Shown here: in pieces, positions 1 to 11,115 of the stretch | How positions within the stretch are numbered: the stretch's first letter is position 1 | How the letters are laid out: each line of letters begins with the position of its first letter | Made by a program: the position numbers and the translations under genes | Notes under the pieces: model-generated | What the model was told of the DNA's origin: nothing | The model's input: the letters and a program-made list of their open reading frames with translations, nothing else | Database searches by the model: none | Assembly: GCA_948567375.1 (NCBI GenBank) | Contig: OX419762.1 | Coordinates: 5,028,001-5,092,000 of the forward strand | Origin: Lunularia cruciata | Taxonomy: Eukaryota > Streptophyta > Marchantiopsida > Lunulariales > Lunulariaceae | DNA: 64,000 nt | Direction of reading: 5' to 3'

Positions 1-179
1 TATTACATCATGTCACAAGAAATATCCTACTTAAATCTAAACCAAGCAATCTTCTTCCAACTTCTATACTAAGAGAAATCCGTAAGCTAGGCATGAATGT
101 TTTGAGAATAGGTGAGTGAGTTGTTGGAAGACATGACAAAAGAAGGAGCTATGATCATTGTACCCTTCATGTTGCATTT

Positions 180-2800
180 TTATACATGAATGTACTTTCT
201 CATGGACAAAGAGAAGGTAGAATACCTTAGCCACTTCTACCATCCACCATATTTTAGTGGGCACCCAGACCTACGCAATGAAATAACAAAATACCACAAG
301 GAAAACAAAGAATATGCTTGTACAAAGAAGTTCATACTTGTCAAGGAGACCTGCATTACAATGAATCCTTGCAAGAAAGTGCTCACAACAAGACCAAAAA
401 TTTAGGCCTCCAAGAAATCAAACCAAACTATCCAAACAATCAATGAGTTGTCTAGAAAGAATAAAAGTAGAGGAGCTCCCAAAAATAAAGGAAAAGATGA
501 CACAATAGGCAAGTCAATCAGTTTGCATCACAAACAAGCAATGACCAAGGGAAGGCATCTTTGTTAGACACCACATGACTTGGAAGTGTGATTCCTTAAC
601 CTAGATTTTGTCATCCACACAAAATGACAAGGTGGATATTGGAGATAATAACAATGGAGCACAATTGTTCCCAATACCAAACAGGGATGCAGACATGGGA
701 GTATCTCAGCAAAAGGAAAGGAGAAAAAGGTAAAAGATGAAGCAATATTTATCTCTAAGCTAAAGAAGACACCAACGGAGGTATTAACCTTCATCAACCT
801 CATCTTGAGAACACCCAATAACAAAGTTGGGTCATCAAGAACAAAGCATGATGACAAAACACTACAGAAGGATCAAGAACTAACTAGGGTAGAAAGTCAC
901 CCAAGTACTAAGCCACTCACCAAGGCCGATGTCCTAAAAATGAAAGAGGAAGAGTCCACAAGAGAATGACTACATGATGAATAAACTCTAGAGGAAGATG
1001 ATGATATGACCATAGCCTACAAATAAAGGAAGGAAGACCATCAAGATTAGTCTATGGATGTACAGCTAGACAACAAGAATAGACAAAGAATATCAATGTG
1101 ATTGAGGACATTTTATGCCATATGAAATGTGATAGCAACTTATGCTTGTGGTTGATGGCAATATACACTATCAACATTATTACACCCATGAAGGAGGCCT
1201 TGGAGGAATTCTCGCCACTCTACCTGGAACTCAATCCTACTATTGACAACTTAGCAACACTTGTATGACACTTACATAAGCTCACTAAATCAATGGCAGA
1301 AGATAAGGCACTACTTCATATTGAGGTCAATTGAGTCAAAAAAGAGCTTGAAACAAAAGAAAAGGATTGCAAAGAGAAGGATCACATGCTAGAGACATTT
1401 CAAAAGGAGGAAATAACATGATTAAGTCGTCCTACAATGCCTACAAGCAAACATCACCACCAAACAACAAGCTTGGCACAAAGACCAAATATGTGTATGT
1501 GATAAAGAAGTGATAGCTCTACAAACACAATTGGAAGAGGCCAAAACCAGGATGACTGCAATTGAAGTAAGTTAGATAAATTACAAGGGGCTTATCAAAT
1601 ATTTGTGTGTATAAACTCCACCTGAAGCACCAAAAAGAGAATGAAGACAATTTGACAACCAAGATTCATGATGAGATGAAGCAAGAACTTTATAGTGAGC
1701 ATACAAACCTAGTAAATGAACATAGTTAATTCAAATATCAAATTTATGGGATCATCTATAACCTATAGAAAACTATGAGTTTTAATTCTAGGATTTATGG
1801 GAGGCATATGGTTATGAAGCATATATCTAAAAATTTGCTACATGATCTCAATAAAGGAAAAAGAGTACTAAAGTGGATAGTCCATAAATAAAGTTTATTG
1901 GTTGTAATAGGTTTTAACGGGTAGTCTCGTAAATCACAGTTTGGGTTGAAACTTGGGGTCATGGGAGGTTTTACAATTTAATTAATAAGATTCTTCATTA
2001 AAAGTTTTAACGGACATTTTTTCACATGTACATTGTGTTGCAAAGGGGATAAAAAGGGAGTAAAACACTTGCTTGGGACTCAAATTTGAATTAGTGGGAC
2101 TAAAAGAGGAATCCAAATATCTAGCATAAGCAAAGTGCAAGACAAATGATCAATCTCAAGGGATTCAAAGAGAAATTTCAATCCCCATGATGCAATGCAA
2201 AAAGTGATTATTTATGATACTAAGTGAAAAAATTTGTAAGTTTAGATCAAGAGCAAACTTACTCTTGAAAAGATGAACCGTACATCTACTTGGAGAAATT
2301 CATTATATGCAAAATTTTAGAACCATACTTTAAAATTGAAATTGAAGTTTAAGGACCATGGAGTTCATACCCATTGGGATGGTAGATGTTGATCATATTC
2401 CACTTCATCAAGATATAAAGCAACAATGCAATGATATTGCTCTTTCTTGTTGTGCCCATTCCAATTTCTAAATTTCCATAGAGTTGTTCTATTTTCCTTG
2501 AGAAGGTAGGATTTCAAGAACTATTGAAGATTGTTTTCTTTATGCCAACTAGTACTCTATAAGTAAATCAAAAGCTAAATTCAATGCTCCTTGTATTAGT
2601 ATCATGAGCCAAGGAAAATACAATGAGGATCAATCCATAATAGTTTCACATCATATAGTCAAATTCTTAAATTATCTAGAGGATCTAGAGCATTTAAAAC
2701 AAATCCATGATGATAGTAATAAGAAACTCATTCAAAAGAATACAAATTTTAGTTACATGGTCATATTCCTTGTGAGATTTTGTAATGCCTTTTAATAGAG
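180..2800 (+). pseudogene. Decayed coding-like remnant (unassigned), coiled-coil segment
   Basis: Plus strand: YFLMDKEKVEYLSHFYHPPY near 196, KHHHQ and Lys/Glu-rich parts, then about 1160-1420: NIITPMKEALEEFSPLYLEL, NPTIDNLATLV, LHKLTKSMAEDKALLHIEV, KKELETKEKDCKEKDHMLET. The heptad-like Leu/Glu/Lys pattern suggests coiled coil. Many stops. Its layout (globular part, charged linker, coiled coil) resembles the 44.6-48.2 kb remnant, but I cannot show they are the same family. Confidence 0.35.
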
Positions 2801-3480
2801 AGAAATTGAAGAAGAAATAGGCATGTTTCTTGAGGTCCTACAAGGAAGATCAAAACTAGAAGGAGATGTTGATAGATAAATGACTCACAAATAAAGAATT
2901 AAAATGAGGATGTACAATTTTAGAAGACAAACTAAAATATTTTTATCCCCATTATTTCAATATGGTTGTTTTTTTCTATGAGAAGAGCAAATGTTTCACA
3001 CCCCCCTTCCCTTATAAGTTTTGAAATGGAAGTTGAATGAATCTTTTTTGAATTATCAAGCAACAAAGATGAAATGCACAATCACACCCAATGAGAAAGA
3101 GGATGAAATGTGCAAAGAGACTCCCAAGGAGGATGCAAAAGATATGTTAGGAGAAGATACTTTATTGTTTTGAACTTCACAAGCCTTTCTTATGAGGGGA
3201 TCAATTCCAATGACTATTCCAAGTATGCAAGAAGAAAGGCATTTTGAGTTTAGTTCAAGTGACTATGGAGAGTTTGAGTTTAATCCTTGAGAGTATGGAG
3301 GAAGTGAACCATTTATTTTTTGCACAAAGGAGGATTTACAAATTCCAAAGGCACAAAGGAACACAAGAGTAAAAGAGGAGATACCAAGAGCAAAAGGAGA
3401 GATGACAAGTGCATAAGAGGAGATGCTTGCACAAGCCTAAAGAAACAAAGGAGATAAAGATAGCAGAGAATCTTGGGAGC
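2801..3480. other. Spacer before the solo LTR
   Basis: AT-rich, no readable protein. Ends with the AAGAA target site. Confidence 0.4.
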
Positions 3481-3485
3481 AAGAA

Positions 3486-3898
3486 TGTAAAAGACCAAAA
3501 CCGAGGAGAGAAATAGGAGAATGGAAACTCACATTGGGACACTTGAATGAGGGAAAACTCCAAATGCCTAGCATGAGCTTCGGCCTTGGTATTTATAGGT
3601 AGCATACAAGACCCTTGAAGCTTCTCAAGAAGCTTCCTTGAGCCGCTTTCTTGGAGTGCAAGCCAAGTTAACTAGGAAGCTTCTCAAGAAGCTTCCTTCT
3701 AGAAGCTACCTACTTGGCGTGCAAGCTAAGCTAGTTAGAAGCTTCCTTCTAGAAGCTACCTGCTTAGGGCGCAAGTTAACTAGTTGGGAAGCTTCCTAAG
3801 AAGCTTCTTAGATGCTTCTAGAATATTCTAGGCTATTTTATCTTATTCTCTACTTTGTAAGCCCGATTAACTTCGTCACTAAACTCCATATTGTTACA
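3486..3898 (-). repeat. Solo LTR of chromovirus A family with perfect target duplication
   Basis: 413 bases, TGTAAAAGACC ... ATTGTTACA, a full TG...CA LTR reversed relative to the chromovirus. AAGAA flanks both sides (3481-3485, 3899-3903). It keeps a clean TATA box (TATAAA, 3592-3597, minus) and dense GAAnnTTC motifs, including TTCtaGAAtaTTC at 3816-3828. With no internal region it records unequal recombination between the two LTRs of a former full element. Confidence 0.93.
3600..3830 (-). promoter_or_regulatory. Heat-shock-element-like array upstream of the LTR TATA box
   Basis: GAAgcTTC occurs at least six times, plus TTCtaGAA and TTCtaGAAtaTTC (three-unit nTTCnnGAAnnTTCn). All lie on the U3 side of the TATA box in the LTR's own orientation. 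Matching clusters occur in the 5' LTR (23870-24080) and 3' LTR (29770-29970). HSE function is inferred from consensus only. Confidence 0.6.
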
Positions 3899-3903
3899 AA
3901 GAA

Positions 3904-5224
3904 GGTGAACCACACAAGAGGAAGAAATCCTATAAGGAAAATTCAAAAGTCTCACTACTCTAAATAGTTTTGCACAAGATATGACCAATCATACCAAATT
4001 GAAGTTTGAATCATTGAAGGCCAAGGAGAGGTGCAGTTTGGGTGAAATTGATGCTTTGAAGACAATTAAGATCAAAAGCTCTACATGAAGTGAGCGTCAT
4101 AAGAGAGATTGAAGGTTGAAAAATTAAAGTTCAAAGAACTATTCCTAAATCAAGGCAATAACTTCAAATGACACTTGAATTAGCAAAGGTAGTGAAAACT
4201 ACACAAGAAACTAAGAGTATTGTGAGCATCTTTTCTCATATAGATGTTGATGGTACACCTTATAATTTGGTTAGTAATCACCTTATCCTCAACTATTCTA
4301 TTGATTGCAATTTGAGAGGCAAGATGAGAGTGAATCACTCTTTTAAGAAATGTGTTTTCTTTGGTAATGAAGGTATCTAAATTGGTGTGTTCACTCATAT
4401 GGAAAGGCGGATCCACTTGTTTTAGTGCAGGTTTGCTTGTATGTTGCATGGGTATGATTGTGAACTCCAAGAGGTTTCTTGGCATCAATGGCTTTGCTTG
4501 CCAATCTGTCATTTTGTTTGAATGGTTTTGCGTGCCAATTGATGGGTTCATGCACTTAGGTTTGCTCAGAAGATGGGTTCATTCACTAACCAACGGGTTC
4601 AAATTGTATCATTGAGGTTTTTCCTTTTGTATTTTTCCTTTTGCATGAACATGAGATCTACATAAATTAACATTGACAAATAACCATTCATAATTGTGGA
4701 TTCTTAGCAACTATTAGTTCAACTTTGTATAAGTTTAGTCAAGTCTAGAGTGCATTCTTCAAAGTAAACCACATATAAACATGTACAGTTTTAAACTGCC
4801 ATGTTTGAACATCCTTATTAGAGGCGACCTAGATGACTAATATTAACCATAAACTTTTCAATAAATTGTCAAGTTCAAACCAAACTGCTCACATAACAAC
4901 TGACCAATGTGTTATTCTTGTGGAATTCAGTCTTGGTAGAGAAGAGGGTCAATTCTTGCACATCATGTATAGGTGATGGATGTCTTGGTTGTTGTCATGT
5001 AAGCATATCACTCATCCAAAATAAGTGAGTTTCTGCACAAATAGATCCACCAAGTTTGAGTGCATTCCATGCACCTTTGGTTAGTTCATCTTGGCTGAAA
5101 ATAAATCTCACCTTATGAAATAAAATTATCAATAGGAACCTCCAAAGCTTGTGAATGTTTCCAATGTCTCTTTGAGTTTGTGATGATGAGTCCCATTCCA
5201 TTTGTTCCTTGCATAAAGTATCAT
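3904..5224. other. Intergenic, unassigned open frames
   Basis: Overlapping frames at 4180-4551 minus (123 codons) and 4168-4380 and 4352-4615 plus. None has a recognisable motif. Neighbouring stops suggest old element remains. Confidence 0.3.
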
Positions 5225-5497
5225 CTGACTACTGATAAATAATCCAAAACAATCCAAATCCAAATTATCACTTGAATTGAATTCTTTTCCTCAAATAGCC
5301 CCTCTTATGTGTAAATTTCCATCACTTGAGATGTGCGGATAAATCTCAACCACTTGGAAATCTGACTACTGACAAATAATCCAAAACAATCCAAATCCAA
5401 ATCATCACTTGAATTGAATTCTTTTCCTCAAATAGCCCCTCTTATGTGTAAATTTCCATCACTTGAGAGATGCGGATAAATCTCAACCACTTGGAAA
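5225..5497. repeat. Direct tandem duplication, 136-base unit
   Basis: 5225-5360 and 5361-5497 are nearly identical: ATCTGACTACTGAxAAATAA at each start and CAACCACTTGGAAA at each end. Few differences (T/C in the first line, GATGTG versus GAGATG), so the event is recent compared with its surroundings. Confidence 0.92.
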
Positions 5498-6567
5498 GCC
5501 TCTAAGTAACATCCATGTCATTTTCTTTTTCAATTCCAGTCTCGTATATCCAAATCTAAAGAATCCACCCACTCATCATATTTCAATACTATTTTCAAAG
5601 TCTGCGACCTGAACGTATATTTTTTCAATTCTTTCTTGAGCAGGGTCCGCAAACTATGATGAAGCATTATGGATTTTTGATTCAAAGAAACTCATTTTAG
5701 AAAGTACTATTAAAATTGTTTACCCGGGTTATTGTCAAACAGGACAGGAAATAAGGGATCGGGGGATATGATCTCCACAAGATATAGAAGATCAGGGTCA
5801 TGAAGTTTGAAGAGGAAAGGCAACGAGTTCAAATGCTTTGATATTTTGAATCGTGATACGTATCAACTTTAATTTAAAGCAGGTGTAATTAATTCTTACG
5901 TAACGTCCCGCAAACCCTCACAAGCCCGTTACGATGTACGGGTCACGAAACAGGCGACCCTTAGCAAGTTTACGACTATGGGCCGTAGCCCGTAAATTCA
6001 CAAATAACGTCCGCCCATGCCCCGTAAAACTTTACATAATTTCTCATAAAATTCCTTTATGAGAAATCCCCTAATTTGCCGTTCCCGGACATAATTTGTG
6101 TACCCCCTTGCACCCTACCCTTAAGAAATCCCAACGATACCCGTCAAATATTTTACGAGAAATGGGAAGTCCATTATTGAAACGCCTTAATGCTTTGTGT
6201 TACTAGGAACGATCTATTTTAGTGAACTCAAGAGAGCGTCCTTCGCATAAAAGTTTTGCCACGAACAGGAAAAAATTTCTACATAGTAGTATAATAGTAT
6301 GGCCTCCGTAATTATACAACTGTTGGTCTGCCGCCTTCTCCTCCCTATCTCCCGTGGGAAAAAGTCTGCAGGATTCTACCAGAAAAGAGAAACCTGTTCC
6401 GAATGTAAACTTTCCATTGCTAGCATCACTTCGTCTCAAAGAAAGTGGAGACCCAAAAAGTGGTAAGTAATGCTTGACCTCCCAGGCAAGGGCGGATATG
6501 CGTTGTTCGGTATAAGCCAACACACTTTGAGGTTCCCCCGGAAGTTAGTTCGAGGATTCGAGGAAAT
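5498..6567. other. CpG-rich island, no assigned gene
   Basis: 5880-6550 has unusually many CpG (CGTAACGTCCCGCAAACC, ACGATGTACGGGTCACGA). The minus frame 6203-6523 (106 codons) is open but shows no motif I recognise. Confidence 0.35.
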
Positions 6568-7545
6568 CATATGAGCCTCGTGTTAAAATACACAAACGTG
6601 TTTACCTCCCACTTTAAGATTGTGGCAATCGCAAGACTCCTCCCTGTGGGCTACAAAGGGATTCAACCAAATATCTTCGACAGTCATCTAGGTGAGAGCT
6701 GAAAAGTTGGTGTATCTATAATCACAATCAAATAAAGACAGCGCCTTCTCCTAATTCTGGAAGAGAGAGGATGAAGCATTATCACATGCTCATTTCTTGA
6801 TCCCATTTCAATCGAGCTGCTCAGTACATGTTGTAGAATTCTTGTTCTGCCACCGCATGCCAACTCTCGCAGCCAAGGACGGGTGCTTATTTTCTTGTCA
6901 TATTATCACAATAGAGATAAAATGAGAAGGGAGCATATCAGCCAGACTCTCTGAGAGGGAGCAGTGAAGAAATCTGAAGGTAGTTTGAGGACACCACCAT
7001 ATGAGCATCGTGTCAAAAAGCATAAACGTAGTTACCTCCACTTTAAGATTATGGCAATCGCAACTGAAAAGATGATGTATTCGGAATCACAATCGAATGA
7101 AGACAGCGCCTTCTCCTAATTCTGGGAGAGAGAGAATGAGAGCCTCATCACATGCTCCGTTCTTGATCCCACTTCAATCGACCTGCTTAGTACACGTTGT
7201 AAAATTCTTATTCTGCCACCGCGTACTAACTCTCGCAGCTTTGCTCTAATTGAAACAAGAAGGAGGGGTGCTTATTTTCTTGTCATATTACTATAATAGA
7301 GCTCGAATGAGAATGGAGCCTATTAGCCAGACTCTGTGAAAGGGGGAAGTAAACAAATCTGAAGATACTGTAGTTTGAGGACACCACCATATGAGCATCG
7401 TGCCAAAAGCAGAAACGTAGTTACCTCCACTTTAAGATTATGGCAATCTCAAGACTGCTCCTTGCAGGCTAAAACGAGATTTGACCAAATACCTCCGAAA
7501 GGGACCATTGAAGAAATCTTACATGGGTCGAAGTTACCGGTCATG
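6568..7545. repeat. Tandem array, unit about 390-430 bases, 2.4 copies
   Basis: Units begin at CATATGAGC: 6568, 6998 and 7388 (last partial). Shared landmarks: TTACCTCCACTTTAAGATT, ATGGCAATCGCAA, GACAGCGCCTTCTCCTAATT, TTCTTGATCCCA, ATTCTGCCACCGC. Units 2 and 3 are closer to each other. No coding frame. Confidence 0.85.
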
Positions 7546-7789
7546 CTCTAATGAATTGTCTGACCCTACAAATATTTTTGGACTTATAAATGGAGTGGTG
7601 GAGCACGTTGTCCTCTCATTATCCATGATAGAACGTATCAAATATTGACATATATCAAGCACGCAAGAACATCTCGAAGCTAAATACAAAATGGTGACCA
7701 AAACACATTCTTCAGGTTAAGTTGATTTGAGTTAAGCACCTGGCTAAGAACATGAGACGCAAGAGACCTCTGATGGGCGGCAGCCCAAG

Positions 7790-9415
7790 TCATAGAGCAA
7801 AGAAGAAAATCCAAAAAGGCGACCACATAGAACACAAGAAGAAGGATGGGAAGACCCCATCAAGCCGTACAAGGGAGAGACAAAAAGAGGTAGAATGGGG
7901 TTAGGCCCCAATAGTATCAATAGGAGAAATCTGCCCTACGGCACCTGAGATATCAGAGCTATGCAAGTTGTAAGGTCTACAAACTATTGGAGCATCCAAA
8001 GAAGAATCACCTAGAGTGATTGCTCTCCTATGGGTTGCACCCGCCAATGCTCTAGGTAGAGCCATTGACACACATTGTCTAAAGTATGCTACAAAGTATG
8101 AGAGTGAGAGTGGTACCCCTTGGTGATCACCTCTAGTGCACTCCTTGACAAATATGACACCATGTACATTGTTCCATATAACTCCAAGACTAGAGAAACA
8201 AAGAGGTGACCTTGTTGCATACTCCTATACTTGGGGATCTTGCGTGTTGCTGCTCTGCTCGCCCCCCATCCAAGAGGATGAGTAATCACTCCCTCCAAAA
8301 CTACATCATGCATAGGATCTATAACCACAACATCCACCAATATCACTTGATCATCTTGGACCAAGTATAAATATGCTCTAACAAATGTTGTTTACAAAGA
8401 ATATGAATGCTCCTCCAAGCAAGGTATCCACTCTCTCATGCCATAGCAAACACTATATCTATGATGGCATCATAGGTAGCTATCCTCTATCTTCCATAAG
8501 GAAAATGTGTCATATGGACCATTGATGCATCTTGTGTAGAACCACACTCCCAAGTGAGTAACAAAGATGCAAACGAGTGGACCAAACCCAGACAGATCCT
8601 CATCGTTATAGAAAAAGTGGCGGGTGCACGTTGGATGCCCTAATACATGGTCAAGCTAAGATCCAAGAGCTGCACCCTTGCCAGAGCAAGAGAAAAAACG
8701 TGCTCTAGTGGCCCGAGGAATGGACAAGTCAACTAAGAGAGAATGTAGCATATGTTAACATTGTCGCTCCATCAAGGAAGATTGCAAACCTCTTGTCCAA
8801 TCTGATGATAGTGAAGCAAAAGAAGGAAGGTCTTCCTGTGCTCATGGATATGGAACATCTCTCATTTGCCACAATAACACTTGGAGAGAAAAGGATCCCT
8901 CCTCCACCTTGGCCACATAAATTTCCGAAACTGGCCTATCAGCAAGCACAAAACAAGAAGAAAATAGGGGTGTTGAGAGAGCACAAGTACACAAAAATGC
9001 TATAGGTGTCATCTCCTCCATAAATAATAGACTTACCCCTCCTCACTAGATTGGGAGAGATGCCTACTTATACCCCCACACACACACTCAAAGATTACTA
9101 TAATTCTCTTATCAAAAGCTCTCAAACGCAATATAGAAATACGGTGAGGGGGTGTAGGTCGACAGACAATATTAGAGTAGAGTATACCAAATGTCATCTA
9201 CAGACCTCCTAGTAGAAGAAGATCATACACATGGAAATATCCTCTGCAAAAGCAAATATCTAAGAAACATGTGATAAAATCTTAGCACTACAAGAAAATG
9301 AAAATTGGCACTACAAGAAAATGAAAATTATCTATAATGTGACACACCCTATAGAAACTCAAGGTGGGGAGGCAAACAAGAAGGAAACAAGATTGCACAA
9401 ATAGAGGTAAATGAA
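7790..9415 (-). mobile_element. RLE-type LINE, 5'-truncated copy 1
   Basis: Tail at 7790-7920 (hairpin 7845-7861 perfect; terminus AAAAAGGCGACCACATAG) followed leftward-to-rightward by 3' UTR, endonuclease region and RT thumb region, all on the minus strand and collinear with copies 2 and 3 up to about 9415. A block GCACTACAAGAAAATGAAAA is duplicated near 9289 and 9309 within it. Confidence 0.82.
8089..8660 (-). pseudogene. Endonuclease-domain remnant, LINE copy 1
   Basis: The 91-codon frame gives MVQDDQVILVDVVVIDPMHD, VVLEGVITHPLGWGASRAAT, RKIPKYRSMQQGHLFVSLVL, ELYGTMYMV. This keeps the D-V-V-V-x-DP and K-x-x-KY positions of the nuclease core, although R-A-D-L upstream is displaced by a stop. 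Minus-strand bases around 8560 still code for the Cys/His finger region in another frame. Dead by frameshift. Confidence 0.78.
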
Positions 9416-9445
9416 ACATAAATAGAGGGACAGCCCACCCGATTG

Positions 9446-10748
9446 GCCCACCTACCTGTAGGAACCAAATCCGTTGATTCCTAAGTTGTGGAAGAAATAT
9501 CTATATTTGCCTTTTGATGTACAATGATGGCGCGTATCTCGATCGTCCAGGTCTCTGGCGCACCATGTAATCGCAGAGACCTCATGCTTCGGTTCGCCTG
9601 GATGGGCCTTACGTACAATCGGATCTACGAAAAGGTTCAATGATCGCCTCGCAGACAGTTTCGAATTCCGGAGCTGCGTATATGCCAAATCGAGTGTTTC
9701 ATACCGGACCTATAACCGTATCAATCATGCATATGAATCTATCCTTTGGATGGCTTGCCAAGGCCGATTCGGACCTAGTGTTTGTTCTTCAGTTACAGTA
9801 CCGGGAGATTGTTCAACTGAATGAGCGATACGTGTGCCCTAACTTGCGCTCCATCAACCTATGCAGCTGGTTTGGATGAAGTGGCTCTGCCAAATCAGCT
9901 TGTCCTAACCTTTGCTCCAGAGCCCGCAGACCTAGTTTCTCGCCCGTACCTCAAGCCAGCCGCCTTGTAGATCCTCCTCGAAGGTCCAAGTTCGTCGAAC
10001 TTCGTCCGGACCAAAAATTCTACAAGCAGATCGAAAGGATGAAAGCTGCCCAGCCGAATCCAAATAGTCCACGTGTTGAGATCATGAATCCATGTCTTGC
10101 TGCTCGTGGCAGTCAACTTGGCCGGTCGGATAAAGACCACCAGGAAGTCAGTCCGAATATACTTGGTTTTCTGCCCTACAAGTTTGAACCGTCCCTCGAG
10201 TGGAACGCGATAGACGCGGCACACAGTGGAAAGTTTACGACAGGGAGATGGGTGATTGACAGTCAGAGAAGGAAAACATGCCCCCTCACAAAATAACCCT
10301 CCTCACTTTAAAACTGTAGCCGAGGAGACATTACTCGAGTTCACGCAACTCCGTCCGGCCGACAGACTACAGTGCTGGTACTGATATTTTCCTTCATTTC
10401 AATTCCAACTGTTAAGGGCATGTGTTTTCCCATATTAATAATATGGGAAAGCATTGTTGATATTATTGATATAGGAGCGTTGGTATGCTTGGTAGATCAC
10501 ACTGCTTAAGCAGGGAAGATTTATAGTTTGTCCTAAGATGATCAAGTGACAATAATTAATATTGCGGTTATGGAACTTGCAAAAGAGGTAATGTCGGTTT
10601 GAAGATAAGTGTGCAAGGCAAAATCTCCACTGTAGAGGTATGCAATGAGATCACTTCTTTATTCCTCTAGCTTTGGAGTGATATGGAGTATCTAAGCAAT
10701 GTTTGACATATTAGTCAAGGAATATATGAATGCATATCTTTCTAAGGA
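9446..10748. other. CpG-retaining island with an unassigned minus-strand frame
   Basis: 9450-10400 is CpG-rich. The minus frame ending at 9895 is open back to about 10290 without an ATG near its start. It includes GRFKLVGQKTKYIRTDFLVV, TWTIWIRLGSFHPFDLLVEF and LGPSRRIYKAAG. W-I-R-L followed by a hydrophobic helix loosely recalls the DUF4283-type domain of LINE and gag proteins, too weakly to assign. Two other frames (9452-9688 minus, 9640-9879 plus) are unrecognised. Confidence 0.35.
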
Positions 10749-10783
10749 GAAAAAGACGACCACATAGAATACAAGAAGAACAT
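10749..10783 (-). mobile_element. Ultra-short RLE-LINE tail
   Basis: AGAAAAAGACGACCACATAG then AATACAAGAAGAA, matching the first bases of copy 1's end (GGCGACCACATAGAACACAA). No convincing target duplication. It sits about 100 bases from an opposite-strand copy. Confidence 0.65.
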
Positions 10784-10885
10784 TTAGGAATATTATTCTA
10801 AACATTCTGAACATTTAAGGATATTATTTTCATTCTCATATTTTACAATATATTTTAAATAACATGTGTTTGTTTCTCTCTGGAG

Positions 10886-11115
10886 AACATTTGTTGGTGC
10901 AATCCATAAGAGAGCAATCACACTAAGTAATGTTTCTCAGGATTTTCCAATTATTTGTAGACAATATAACTTGCATCCCTCATATATCTTAGGTGTTGTA
11001 GAATAGATCCTCTTCGAGATTCAATGGGAGCTTAGCTCCATTTTACCCAATTTCTTTTCCTTGTTAGGTTTGATAGGTCTTCCCATCCTTCTTGTTATCA
11101 CCCGCGGTCACTAAT
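10886..11115 (+). mobile_element. 5'-truncated RLE-LINE retaining the ORF end and tail
   Basis: The plus strand codes VGAIHKRAITLSNVS, then ICRQYNLHPSYILG, matching the C-terminus of LINE copy 3 (VGAIHRRAITLGDVS, CRPYNLHSSDILG). It continues into the 3' UTR with TGATAGGTCTTCCCATCC and CGCGGTCAC. The direct link between the coding end and the hairpin tail shows that the scattered tails are LINE 3' ends. Truncated at the 5' side near 10886. Confidence 0.82.

Noticed and set aside
3313-3605. Hydrophobic minus-strand frames suggesting membrane proteins
   Set aside because: They overlap the solo LTR and its AG-rich flank; the hydrophobicity comes from CT-rich reverse text, not from a gene.
9895-10290. 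DUF4283 or LINE ORF1 protein on the minus strand
   Set aside because: Only a W-I-R-L-type similarity; no flanking domain and no start codon, so left unassigned.
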